Made by a program: the position numbers and the translations under genes. From positions 496,001-560,000 of the forward strand of contig NZ_JAVDSH010000002.1 of the NCBI RefSeq assembly GCF_031455195.1: DNA of 64,000 nt, given 5' to 3'. Positions 17,571-25,941 of the stretch are shown here, one piece after another (within the stretch, counting starts at the first letter, position 1; each line of letters starts with the position of its first letter). Under the pieces are notes generated by a model, which saw only the letters and a list, made by a program, of their open reading frames with translations, was not told the origin of the DNA and searched no databases. The DNA is from Arthrobacter nitroguajacolicus_D (GTDB lineage: Bacteria; Actinomycetota; Actinomycetes; Actinomycetales; Micrococcaceae).

Positions 17571-18415
17571 CCGCCCTCCTGAATGAACCGACTTCGGATC
17601 GCCGCGCGGTCCTCAGCCGCAGGATCAGGCTCTTCGCCGCGGCGACCATCACCTATAACATCATCGAGGCAGTTGTGGCACTGTGGGCGGGAGGGGTCGC
17701 TGACTCCTCCGCTTTGATCGGCTTCGGAATGGATTCGGTGATCGAGGTGACCTCGGCTCTTGCCTTGTCCTGGCAATTCTCTGCCAAGGACCCTGAACGA
17801 CGCGAGCACCTGACGTTGCGGATCATCGCTATCTCCTTCTTCGCTCTGGCTGCGTTCGTGGCCGTGGACGCTGTCCGCTCACTGACCGGTGCCGGCGAAG
17901 CCCAGCATTCAACACCGGGCATTGTTGTCGCCGCGTTGAGTTTGGCGATCATGCCGGTGTTGTCTTGGGCTCAGCGGTGTGCCGGCCGTGAGTTCGGCTC
18001 CAAAACGGCGGTGGCGGATTCCAAACAGACGCTGCTCTGCACTTACCTGTCAGCGGTGTTGCTGGTTGGTCTGGTCTTGAACAGCACCTTGGGCTGGTGG
18101 TGGGCCGACGCCGGCGCCGCGCTGGTTATCGCAGCGATCGCGGTCCGTGAGGGCATCAATGCCTGGCGCGGAGACGTGTGCTGCACCCTCCCCGGTGCGA
18201 CCGGCGACGCGCATGGCTCAGAAGCGGACGATTGCTGCTCCGTTGCGGAAACGGGCGAAGGGACGGGCCACGACAGCGGCGAAGTTGATTCGGACGCGGC
18301 ATTACCAAGGAACGGGAACGCTGAAGAAGGCAAGACTCCCGGCTGCTGCGAAGGATGTGGTTCCACGCCTGAACCGAAGGCTCTCAGCCTCTCGTTGAAC
18401 CCCAGGATCGACTGA
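17567..18415 (+). CDS. CDF-like cation efflux protein with Cys-rich tail
   Basis: 282 residues with about six membrane helices and paired acidic residues in helix 2 (ADSSALIGFGMDSVIEV) and helix 5 (WWWADAGAALVIAA), as in cation-diffusion transporters. After GINAWRGD it lacks the usual folded cytoplasmic domain. Instead it has a hydrophilic tail of about 80 residues with CC pairs and a CCEGCG cluster plus many D/E/H. The tail is a plausible metal-gathering region. Its coupling to the CmtR-like repressor supports export of Cd, Pb or Zn. The exact metal is not shown by sequence. Confidence 0.82.
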   Translation: MTALLNEPTSDRRAVLSRRIRLFAAATITYNIIEAVVALWAGGVADSSALIGFGMDSVIEVTSALALSWQFSAKDPERREHLTLRIIAISFFALAAFVAVDAVRSLTGAGEAQHSTPGIVVAALSLAIMPVLSWAQRCAGREFGSKTAVADSKQTLLCTYLSAVLLVGLVLNSTLGWWWADAGAALVIAAIAVREGINAWRGDVCCTLPGATGDAHGSEADDCCSVAETGEGTGHDSGEVDSDAALPRNGNAEEGKTPGCCEGCGSTPEPKALSLSLNPRID

Positions 18416-18418
18416 GCC

Positions 18419-18607
18419 GTGAACTACGAACTACGCACTATCCAGGGCTGCCCAAACAGCGGTCCGGCCCTGGACCTCTTCCTTCAAGTCCTCGCCGCCG
18501 AGGGGAAAGACGCCCGGGACGTAAGAGTTCGCGAAGCAAGGACCGATGTCGGCGGTGGGCGCCTCGGGGTTGGCCAGTGTCGGGAAACCTATGCCCTCAA
18601 GCGGTAG
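18419..18607 (+). pseudogene. Truncated thioredoxin-like (CPNS) protein remnant
   Basis: A GTG-start frame of 62 residues beginning NYELRTIQGCPNSGPALDLF. This matches the opening of small thioredoxin-fold proteins with a CPNSGP motif that often sit beside metal-resistance genes. After about 40 residues the similarity is lost: the expected central strand and GSPTF region are absent, and only a G-rich stretch with a lone Cys follows. An internal deletion with frameshift is likely. It starts 3 bases after the exporter stop, and its 3' end overlaps the convergent hemD-fusion gene by 19 bases. Confidence 0.55.
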
Positions 18608-19746
18608 CCCCGCTTGACGACTGTCTCCACAAGCTTGCCGTCGGGAAGGGAGGAGCGCAGCCTGCTGACCGTCATATCCAAAGCATGGACGGATCCGCGC
18701 AGGTCCAACAAGTCCGAGAGCGCTTCCCGGGACAGGACAGCTCCACCAGCGCCGAGCAGCGCCCGCAGCAGCAGCAGGGGCGCAGGAGCCAAGTCCACCA
18801 CCTCACCATTGATCCGCAAGCAGCGACCCCGCAGCTCAATCGTGGCGCTCGTTGTCTCCAACCGCCGCACATGGTTCAGGGACAGGTGCTCCGTCACAAG
18901 GCGGATCAACGCACCCATACGGTACCTGTCAGGAATGAGGGGTGTGAGGCCGGCGTCCACAAGTGGCTGCGCAGTGACGGGCCCAACAGCCGCGACCGTC
19001 ACGGGTCCCTTAAGGGCTTCGATGAGGGACCGGTACAAGCCCATTTCATGCGCGGTGCTCCACATGGCGTCCACTGCCGGGGCGCTGGTGAACGTGAGGA
19101 CGTCCAGGTTCCCGCCAACCACCGCTTCGATCAGGCGAGGCAGTTTGTCTTCGCCGTCGGGTTTGACCCAGCGGTACGGGGTCACGGTCAGGACGGTGGC
19201 ACCGGACATGCGGAGCCGTTCTAGCTGGCGGACATCCGTGTACCCGTGCAACTGCACGGCCACAGTCTTTCCCCGCACGCCCTCAGCCAACAGCATGTCC
19301 ACCAGCGTTGCGGTGGTTTCATCGCTGCTGATTCCGACGTCGGCAAGTCCTGCCGCGCGCACGGCACCGCGGGCTTTGGGCCCCCGGACAAACATGCGGC
19401 AGGCAGACAGCGCTTCCAGGAGCTGCTCGCCAATGCCAAAGGAATCAGCGGCTTCGCACCAACGGCGCATACCGTAGGCGGTGGTGGCGATACAGATATC
19501 CGGCCGGGCAGCGATGATGGTCCGGGTGTCCTCGATGAGGACCATGTCTTCCTGCACAGGGGCGATCTTCAAGGCAGGGGCGTGCAACACGCTCGCACCG
19601 CGACGCTCCAGTGCCTCGATGAGGTCACGGGAACGGCGGTGCGAGGTAACGCCTATACGGAATCCGTCCAGCGGAGCATCTGCGGCTTCGGTTGCTTCCG
19701 GAGCTGCAGTGGCTTCCTGGACTTCGATGGCACGTGCAACAGTCAT
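18589..19746 (-). CDS. Uroporphyrinogen-III synthase fused to a winged-helix DNA-binding domain
   Basis: 385 residues. Residues about 25-280 form a HemD domain (IGVTSHRRSRDLIEALERRG, LTFTSAPAVDAMW, VAAVGPVTAQPL). Residues about 295-385 form an OmpR-type winged-helix domain ending in VSRLRSSLPDGKLVETVVKRGYRLRA. This fusion is known in actinobacteria next to nitrite reductase and could couple tetrapyrrole supply to gene control. The gene is 12 bases downstream of cobA, so nirB-cobA-hemD probably form one transcript that makes nitrite reductase and its siroheme precursor. Confidence 0.92.
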   Translation of the reverse strand: MTVARAIEVQEATAAPEATEAADAPLDGFRIGVTSHRRSRDLIEALERRGASVLHAPALKIAPVQEDMVLIEDTRTIIAARPDICIATTAYGMRRWCEAADSFGIGEQLLEALSACRMFVRGPKARGAVRAAGLADVGISSDETTATLVDMLLAEGVRGKTVAVQLHGYTDVRQLERLRMSGATVLTVTPYRWVKPDGEDKLPRLIEAVVGGNLDVLTFTSAPAVDAMWSTAHEMGLYRSLIEALKGPVTVAAVGPVTAQPLVDAGLTPLIPDRYRMGALIRLVTEHLSLNHVRRLETTSATIELRGRCLRINGEVVDLAPAPLLLLRALLGAGGAVLSREALSDLLDLRGSVHALDMTVSRLRSSLPDGKLVETVVKRGYRLRA

Positions 19747-19758
19747 GTGTTTTTACCT

Positions 19759-20793
19759 TCAGGCTTCAAGGAGCGAAGCCGCGAGTCGGCTCAGTTCGGC
19801 GGATGCTTCGGCGTGGTTCCGGTTGGTTTCAGCCACCCTGACCACCTCTCCGATGACCAGCACGGCAGGGTTGCTGCAACCGGTGGCTGCAGTTTCGATC
19901 GTACCGAGTTCGGCGATGGTGGTGCGCTGCCCGGGACGGTATCCGCGTTCCACCACGGCCATCGGCATGTCCGGACTCATCCCCGCCCGGCGAAGGCCCG
20001 CGGCAAGTTGGGGCAGGGTGCCTATGCCCATGAGGACCACGATCGTTCCGCCCAGGCCGGCAAGGTGGGTGTGTTCTTTCTCGGTCAGGGGAGCGTGGCC
20101 GGAGACAACCGTGAACATGTGGCTTACTTCGCGGTGCGTTACAGGAATTCCGGCTGCGGCTGGTACGGAAATGGCGCTGGTGACTCCGGAGATGACACGC
20201 ACCGGCACGCCGGCCGCAACGCAGGCCGCCACCTCTTCGCCGCCGCGTCCGAATACATAGGGATCGCCGCCCTTGAGCCTGACTACGTTCTTGCCCAGCA
20301 GAGCAGCTTCAACCATGAGTTTCTCGATGTCGCGTTGCGTGACCTTATGGAGGCCGGGCTGCTTCCCCACGTCAACCAGCTCGGCAGAAGTAAGGGAAGC
20401 CAACTCCTGGTAGGGAGCCAACCGGTCGTAGAACACTACGTCGGCGTCGCGCAGGGCTTCCACCGCACCGACCGTGAGCAGGTCAAGGGCGCCCGGACCA
20501 CCGCCCACCAGGGTGACGTGGCCTTCGACGCCCGGTGCGGGCTCGAACGCTACCGGGATTCCGGCATCGCGGCAGCGTTCCACCAGCCCGAGCCAACCAG
20601 CCTCGCCGTCGTCCACCACCGCCACCAGGAACGGGCGCTCCGGGAGTTGGCCGTCACTTGGGACGTCTTCGGGTGTGCTCAGCCGGAACACGTGGGCTCC
20701 GGCGTCCTGGTAGCGGCGGATTGCTTGGCGGGCAGACTTTTCGGAGCCGGCAACCAGGACATCGCGTCCGGTGAGATCAATGGTGAGCTGCAT
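19759..20793 (-). CDS. cobA: Uroporphyrinogen-III C-methyltransferase
   Basis: 344 residues. The C-terminal about 250 residues are a complete SUMT: VTLVGGGPGALDLLTVGA, VFYDRLAPYQELASL, GDPYVFGRGGEE and IPVTHREVSHMFTVVSGH. It makes precorrin-2 for siroheme. The N-terminal about 90 residues look like a reduced CysG N-terminal domain (LTGRDVLVAGSEKSARQAIRR) without an obvious intact NAD site, so dehydrogenase or chelatase activity is uncertain. It sits 9 bases from the nirB stop and is cotranscribed with it. Confidence 0.93.
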   Translation of the reverse strand: MQLTIDLTGRDVLVAGSEKSARQAIRRYQDAGAHVFRLSTPEDVPSDGQLPERPFLVAVVDDGEAGWLGLVERCRDAGIPVAFEPAPGVEGHVTLVGGGPGALDLLTVGAVEALRDADVVFYDRLAPYQELASLTSAELVDVGKQPGLHKVTQRDIEKLMVEAALLGKNVVRLKGGDPYVFGRGGEEVAACVAAGVPVRVISGVTSAISVPAAAGIPVTHREVSHMFTVVSGHAPLTEKEHTHLAGLGGTIVVLMGIGTLPQLAAGLRRAGMSPDMPMAVVERGYRPGQRTTIAELGTIETAATGCSNPAVLVIGEVVRVAETNRNHAEASAELSRLAASLLEA

Positions 20794-20802
20794 GGGGGAC
20801 CC

Positions 20803-23433
20803 CTAGTTTTCTGCGCTGACGGTGTCGCTGCGGACCGGGATGGTGGAAGCGATGAGCACGCCGCCCTTTTCTTCGTTCGTAGCCGGACGGATCTGGCCAC
20901 GCTCCGGAACGAAGGAGATGGACTCGTCCTTCTGGTCGGGGGCGTTGACGAACGAACGGAACCGGCGGAGGCGCTCCGGATCCTTCAACGTCTCGGCCCA
21001 CTCGTCTTCGTAGGTGTCGATGTGCTTGGCCATGGCCGCTTCGAGCTCGTCGGCGATGCCCAGGGAATCGTGCACCACAACGTCCTCGACGTGCTTGATG
21101 TCGCCATCAAGCTCTTCCTGCCACCGAGCAGTGCGCTGCAGCCGGTCGGCGGTGCGGATGTAGTACATCAAGTAGCGGTCAATGTACTTCAGCAGCGTTT
21201 CGTCGTCCAGGTCCTTGGCGAGGAGCTTGGCGTGCGCCGGGGTGGCGCCGCCGTTACCTCCCACGTAGAGGTTCCAACCGTCGGCGGTGGCGATCACACC
21301 GACATCCTTGCCACGCGCTTCCGCACATTCGCGGGCACAACCGGAGACGCCCATCTTCAGTTTGTGCGGGCTGCGAAGGCCGCGGTAGCGCAGCTCCAAA
21401 GCGATCGCCATGGCCACGGAATCCTGGACACCGAAGCGGCACCAGGTGGACCCCACACAGGACTTCACCGTGCGGAGGCTCTTGCCGTAGGCCTGCCCGG
21501 ACTCGAAGCCCGCATCAACCAATTCCTTCCAGATATCCGGCAGCTGCTCCAGGCGGGCACCGAACATGTCGATGCGCTGGCCACCGGTGATCTTGGTGTA
21601 GAGGTTGTACTTCTCAGCCACCGCAGCAATGACGCCCAGCCCCTTGGGAGTGATCTCACCGCCGGCGATGCGCGGAACCACCGAGTAGGTGCCGTCCTTC
21701 TGCATGTTGGCCAGGGCGCGGTCGTTGGTGTCCTGCAGGGCACCGCGGCCGGCGTCCAGGACGTAGGCGGAGTGCTGGCTGGCAAGGATGGAGGCGATGG
21801 TCGGCTTGCAGATATCGCAACCTGCGCCGGTGCCGTACTTGGCCATGATGTCTTCGAAGGACGTCAGCTCCAGCACCCGGATAGCGTCGAAGAGTTCCTG
21901 GCGGGAGAGGCTGATGTGCTCGCAGAGGGCCTTGGAGACCTCAATACCGGACTTGGTCAGTTCGCCTTCGAGGAGCTTCTTCAGCATGGGAACGCAGGAC
22001 CCACACTGGGTTCCGGCACGGGTGCACCCCTTGAGCTCGCCGAGTTCTTGTACGGGAGCGTTGCCTTCGCATGCGCCGCACCCATTAATGGCATCACGGA
22101 TGGCGCCGGCGGCCACGTTGTTGCACGAGCAGAGGATGGCGTCGTCCGGGAGTTCGGTCTCCGGGGCTTCTCCTCCGCCGGCCGCGCTCAGGTAAGCGCC
22201 GGGTTCTGCAGGGAGTTCCCGGCCCAGGAGGGGGCGCAGGCTCATGTACGGGGAGGCGTCGCCCACGAAAATGCCGCCCAGGAGAGTCTTGGCATCGTCG
22301 GTGGTGACGATCTTTTGGTACACGCCCCGCGCCGGGTCGGCATAAACGATTTCGAGGGCGTGCTCAGTCCTCGCGAACGCGTCGCCGAAGCTGGCGACGT
22401 CCACACCGGAGAGCTTGAGCTTGGTGGCGGTGTCGAAGCCGGGGAACGTTGCTTCCCCGCCGTGCAGGCGGTCGGCAACAATTTCGGCCATGGTGTTGGC
22501 CGGAGCAACGAGGCCCAGGCACATGCCGTTGAAGTTGGCTACTTCACCGATGGCCCAAATGCCCTCCACCTCGGTGGCGCAGAAATCGTTGATCACCACA
22601 CCGCCACGCTGGCCCAGGCTGAAGAGCTGCTCTTCGCCCTCCGCAGCGCGGAAGAGATCATCGCGGGGCCTGACGCCAATTGCGACGATCACGATGTCGG
22701 CTGCGATGGTGCGGCCGTCGGCCATAAGGACTCCGGTGACATTACCGTCGTCGTCCGTAACCACCTCGGAGGGGAAGACGCCACCGTGGACCGTGAAGCC
22801 CTTGGCTTCGATGAGCCGGCCAAGGGCCTGTCCTGCGCCTTCGTCCAGCTGGGTGTTCATGAGCCAGGGCGAGCCGTTGATGACAACCGGGGTAGCTCCC
22901 AGTTGTTCGGTGCCGGCTGCGGATTCAAGCCCCAGCAGGCCACCACCGATGGTGACGGCGCTGACTTTGCGTCCCAGCTTCTCCGTCAGCCCGGCTATGG
23001 CCTGGTTGATTGCCCATACGTCTTCGAGCGTCCGGTAAACGTGGGTATGCTCAGCGCCGGGGATCGGCAGCCGGGCTGCATCCGAACCCGTGGCGACCAC
23101 CAGGTGGTCGTATTCGTACTTGTTACCGGCAGCAGTGAGGACGCTCTTGGCCGCGGAGTCGATCTTGACGGCGCGCTCGCCGGTCTTGAGGGTGATTGCT
23201 TCGTGCTCCCACATGGAAGCGTCGCCCAGGGTGAGGTCCACGCCGGTTTCGGTGAGCGCCTTGCTCAATGCCACGCGGTCGTAAGGGAGGTGGGCCTCTT
23301 CGGTCAGCACCGTAACCTGCCAACCTTCAAGTCCGCGGTTGAACATGGCATCAGCAAAGCGGTGGGCGGCGGGACCACCGCCGACGACGACGATGCGGCG
23401 CGGGTTCTCTGTACTTGAAGTGTGTCCGGTCAC
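20803..23433 (-). CDS. nirB: Assimilatory nitrite reductase large subunit NirB
   Basis: 876-residue NAD(P)H-dependent siroheme enzyme that reduces nitrite to ammonium. Domains in order are FAD/NAD(P) fold (VVVGGGPAAHRF, YDRVALSK, VATGSDAARL, GGGLLGLES), BFD-type [2Fe-2S] site around residues 430-480 (CSCNN...CGAC, GTQCGSC), then ferredoxin-like half domain and siroheme/[4Fe-4S] site with CVGSTWC and GCARECAEARGKD around 655-705. The start is GTG. The length is normal. It heads the nirB-cobA-hemD operon. An array of GlnR-like half-sites ends 68 bases upstream, followed by a TAGGCT -10-like hexamer. The small subunit is divergent, not downstream. Confidence 0.96.
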   Translation of the reverse strand: MTGHTSSTENPRRIVVVGGGPAAHRFADAMFNRGLEGWQVTVLTEEAHLPYDRVALSKALTETGVDLTLGDASMWEHEAITLKTGERAVKIDSAAKSVLTAAGNKYEYDHLVVATGSDAARLPIPGAEHTHVYRTLEDVWAINQAIAGLTEKLGRKVSAVTIGGGLLGLESAAGTEQLGATPVVINGSPWLMNTQLDEGAGQALGRLIEAKGFTVHGGVFPSEVVTDDDGNVTGVLMADGRTIAADIVIVAIGVRPRDDLFRAAEGEEQLFSLGQRGGVVINDFCATEVEGIWAIGEVANFNGMCLGLVAPANTMAEIVADRLHGGEATFPGFDTATKLKLSGVDVASFGDAFARTEHALEIVYADPARGVYQKIVTTDDAKTLLGGIFVGDASPYMSLRPLLGRELPAEPGAYLSAAGGGEAPETELPDDAILCSCNNVAAGAIRDAINGCGACEGNAPVQELGELKGCTRAGTQCGSCVPMLKKLLEGELTKSGIEVSKALCEHISLSRQELFDAIRVLELTSFEDIMAKYGTGAGCDICKPTIASILASQHSAYVLDAGRGALQDTNDRALANMQKDGTYSVVPRIAGGEITPKGLGVIAAVAEKYNLYTKITGGQRIDMFGARLEQLPDIWKELVDAGFESGQAYGKSLRTVKSCVGSTWCRFGVQDSVAMAIALELRYRGLRSPHKLKMGVSGCARECAEARGKDVGVIATADGWNLYVGGNGGATPAHAKLLAKDLDDETLLKYIDRYLMYYIRTADRLQRTARWQEELDGDIKHVEDVVVHDSLGIADELEAAMAKHIDTYEDEWAETLKDPERLRRFRSFVNAPDQKDESISFVPERGQIRPATNEEKGGVLIASTIPVRSDTVSAEN

Positions 23434-23500
23434 TGTGGGCCTTTCGCAGATGTTGCCAACGGATCTGTCGCAACTTGTGGTTCCAGCCTAGGGACGGGCA

Positions 23501-23560
23501 GTTTCGCTTCAGTTTCCCGTTTGTTTCGTGATCTTAACTTCTGCATCACGAGGACATTTC
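23501..23560 (-). promoter_or_regulatory. Phased array of six GlnR-like half-sites between nirB and nirD
   Basis: On the minus strand the half-sites are GAAAT, GTGAT, GTTAA, GAAAC, GAAAC, GAAAC, each separated by exactly 6 bases, an 11-bp period over 60 bp. The known GlnR consensus of actinobacteria is gTnAc-n6-GaAAc repeated. The array ends 68 bases before the nirB start, next to a -10-like TAGGCT, which is a normal activator position. It may also serve the divergent nirD. Binding is inferred, not shown. Confidence 0.72.
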
Positions 23561-23715
23561 CTGGGGTGTGAGGTCTCTTTTACGAGGTGGACACAATCCG
23601 CGCCCCCTGATGAAACACCCGGGTTTTAGCGTGGAGGAGTGGCCGCAAGCGCGGCCCTGTCCGGGGGAGTGACGGCGGAAACTGCCAGCACCCGGACACA
23701 GTGAGAGGGGCTGAC

Positions 23716-24090
23716 ATGACCGTAATTCTGGACGTTACCGACATTCTTGAGCGTGACCTGCGCGCCGCAGCTACGTGGCAGCGTGTTTGCCCGGTGGACG
23801 AGCTCGAATTGGCCTGGGGCGAAGCCGCGTTGATCGGCGGTCGGCAGATTGCACTCTTCCGCACCTCGGCCACCGAGGTTTTCGCCGTGAACCAGCAGGA
23901 CCCGGCGACCCTCGCGAACGTCATGGCACGCGGGATCATCGGGTCCAGGGGTAGCCGGCCGACCATCGCCTCGCCCCTGCACAAAGAGGTCTACGACCTC
24001 GAAACCGGTGAGTGCTTCACCAACCCCGACCTCCGCCTCGACGCTTTCCGCACCCGTTTGGTGGATGGCTTCATCGAGGTTGAGGTCTAG
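23716..24090 (+). CDS. nirD: Nitrite reductase small subunit NirD
   Basis: 124-residue Rieske-like subunit: WQRVCPVDELELAWGEAALIGGRQIALFRT, then VFAVNQQDPATLANVMARGIIGSRGSRPTIASPLHKEVYDLETGECF. It lacks the paired Cys-His iron ligands of true Rieske proteins, as NirD does. The ATG at 23716 follows GAGAGGGG. It is transcribed away from nirB across a 282-base shared control region. It ends 5 bases before the convergent sugar-mutase gene. Confidence 0.94.
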   Translation: MTVILDVTDILERDLRAAATWQRVCPVDELELAWGEAALIGGRQIALFRTSATEVFAVNQQDPATLANVMARGIIGSRGSRPTIASPLHKEVYDLETGECFTNPDLRLDAFRTRLVDGFIEVEV

Positions 24091-24095
24091 GAGTT

Positions 24096-25841
24096 TTACA
24101 AGCCCAGCGCTTCGCGGACGTCCCCGAGGACCTCGTCCAAGGATGTCCGCGCTGCTTGGCGCGCAGCGGGAAGTTCCGCTGCGGATTCCACAGCCTGGAT
24201 GACTTCCAGGTAGCACTTCAGCTTCGGTTCCGTGCCACTGGGCCGGATGATCACGCGGGTGAGGTCGCGGGTCAGGTACTGCAGCCCGTCGGTGGGAGGC
24301 AACGCGTCGCTTCCCTCGGCCAGATCAGTGAAGACCTCCACGGCGGAGCCCCCGAAGGCTTCGGGCGGGTTGACCCGCAAGCGGTTCATCATGGCATCGA
24401 GAAGTCCCAAATCCGCCACCCGGATGCTCAGCTGGTCGCTGGCATGCAGTCCATGTACCAGGTAGAGATCGTCCAGGGTGTCGAAGATCGTCCTGCCTTC
24501 GGCTTTCGCAGCTGCGGCGAATTCAGCGATCAGCACCGCCGCCGAGATGCCGTCCTTGTCGCGCACCAACTCCGGAGCCACACAGTAGCCCAACGCTTCC
24601 TCGTACCCGTAGATGAGTCCTGGAACGCGTGAAATCCATTTGAAGCCCGTGAGTGTTTCCTCGTGCGCGTACCCGGCCGTTGCGGCAATACGCGAGAGCA
24701 GCCGCGAGGAAACGATCGAGTTGGCGAAGACTCCGGCCTGCGGCTCGTCGCCGGTACTGGCCGTCAAACGCGCTACGACGTGTGCCCCCAGGAGTGCGCC
24801 TACCTCGTCGCCGCGCAGCATCCGCCACGCTCCAGTGTCCGGGTCCAGGGCTGCAACCGCTGCCCGATCGGCGTCGGGATCGTTGGCCAAAACGATGTCC
24901 GCCCCTGATTCCGCGGCTGCTGCGAGGGCCAGGTCCAAGGCGCCGGGTTCTTCCGGGTTGGGGAAGGCGACGGTGGGGAAGTCCGGGTCCGGCTGAGCCT
25001 GTTCGGCCACGAGGGTCACATCGGTGAATCCTGCTGCCTTCAGGACGGAAACGGCCGTTTCGCCGCCGACTCCGTGCATGGGCGTCAAGACGATCTTGAG
25101 GTCCCGGGCGGGGAAGTGCTCCCGATCCACCAGGCCAGCCATGGCGGCTTCGTAGTCGGACGCGATGGAGGTGGGCAGGACCGTCCAGCCGCCGTCGGCC
25201 AGTTCGATTGATTCCAGTGCGCCCACTGCGTGGATCTTTTCGGCGATCTCGGCGTCATATGGGGCTACGATCTGTGAGCCGCGGCCGCTTTCAGCCACGG
25301 CGTGCCGTCCCAGGTAGACCTTGTAACCGTTGTCCTGCGGGGGGTTATGGCTCGCGGTGACCATCACGCCGCCGTCACAATCCAGGTTCCTGACCGCGTA
25401 GGCGAGCAACGGGGTCGGAAGTGCTGACGGCATGAGGAATGTATCGATGCCTGCCGCGGTGAAAATTGCGGCCGTTTCCTGGGCAAAGATGTCCGAGTTG
25501 TAGCGTGCATCGAAGCCGACGACGGCGCGGGGCCGCGTTCCGGGCGAAGCCGCCTCCACCGCTTCGGTCAGGAAGGCGGCCAAGCCTGCCGCTGCCCGGC
25601 GCACCACCACGCGGTTCATCCGGTTGGGACCAGGACCGAGGGCGGCGCGAAGGCCGGCAGTGCCGAATTGCAGGGTGCCGTTGAAGCTGTCGCCCAGTTC
25701 CTGGACTGCTCCCGCGTCGCCGCCTCCGGCGAGTTCGACGAGCTCGGTGAGCTCGGCCGACGTTGCCGGGTCCGGGTCTTGGGAGGCCCACAGGCGGGCG
25801 TCGGTGAGCAGCTGTTCAAAGGCGGCATCGTTGGATGTCAT
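24096..25841 (-). CDS. Phosphoglucomutase/phosphomannomutase
   Basis: 581-residue alpha-D-phosphohexomutase. All four loops are present: phosphoserine loop MVTASHNPPQDNGYKVY, metal loop ANDPDADR, sugar loop near GYEEALGY, and phosphate loop IIRPSGTEPKLKCYLEV. It interconverts hexose 1- and 6-phosphates. The length fits the PgcA/ManB-type long family. The start at 25841 gives MTSNDAAFEQ. An upstream extension would add about 57 non-conserved residues. Fructan genes lie upstream on the same strand, so a link to sucrose or levan carbon use is possible, though the gap of 100 bases has its own repeats. Confidence 0.93.
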   Translation of the reverse strand: MTSNDAAFEQLLTDARLWASQDPDPATSAELTELVELAGGGDAGAVQELGDSFNGTLQFGTAGLRAALGPGPNRMNRVVVRRAAAGLAAFLTEAVEAASPGTRPRAVVGFDARYNSDIFAQETAAIFTAAGIDTFLMPSALPTPLLAYAVRNLDCDGGVMVTASHNPPQDNGYKVYLGRHAVAESGRGSQIVAPYDAEIAEKIHAVGALESIELADGGWTVLPTSIASDYEAAMAGLVDREHFPARDLKIVLTPMHGVGGETAVSVLKAAGFTDVTLVAEQAQPDPDFPTVAFPNPEEPGALDLALAAAAESGADIVLANDPDADRAAVAALDPDTGAWRMLRGDEVGALLGAHVVARLTASTGDEPQAGVFANSIVSSRLLSRIAATAGYAHEETLTGFKWISRVPGLIYGYEEALGYCVAPELVRDKDGISAAVLIAEFAAAAKAEGRTIFDTLDDLYLVHGLHASDQLSIRVADLGLLDAMMNRLRVNPPEAFGGSAVEVFTDLAEGSDALPPTDGLQYLTRDLTRVIIRPSGTEPKLKCYLEVIQAVESAAELPAARQAARTSLDEVLGDVREALGL

Positions 25842-25872
25842 AGGGACAAAACTATCCTCAAATGGAGGAGTA

Positions 25873-25932
25873 GGGCGCAACGAGGGGTGGGATCCCGTCA
25901 CCCAGGGGGTCGTAAAGGGTGGGATCGCGCCC
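25873..25932. repeat. Short intergenic repeats downstream of the GH32 gene
   Basis: GGGTGGGATC occurs directly at 25885-25894 and 25917-25926, framed by the inverted pair GGGCGC (25873-25878) and GCGCCC (25927-25932). It lies between the GH32 gene end and the mutase start. It may act as a weak terminator. No other role is visible. Confidence 0.35.
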
Positions 25933-25941
25933 ACTTGCGAG

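Noticed and set aside
19246..23418. Long open frame of about 1390 codons on the plus strand
   Set aside because: It lies opposite hemD, cobA and nirB and has no recognisable motif. Antisense frames stay open by chance in GC-rich genes.
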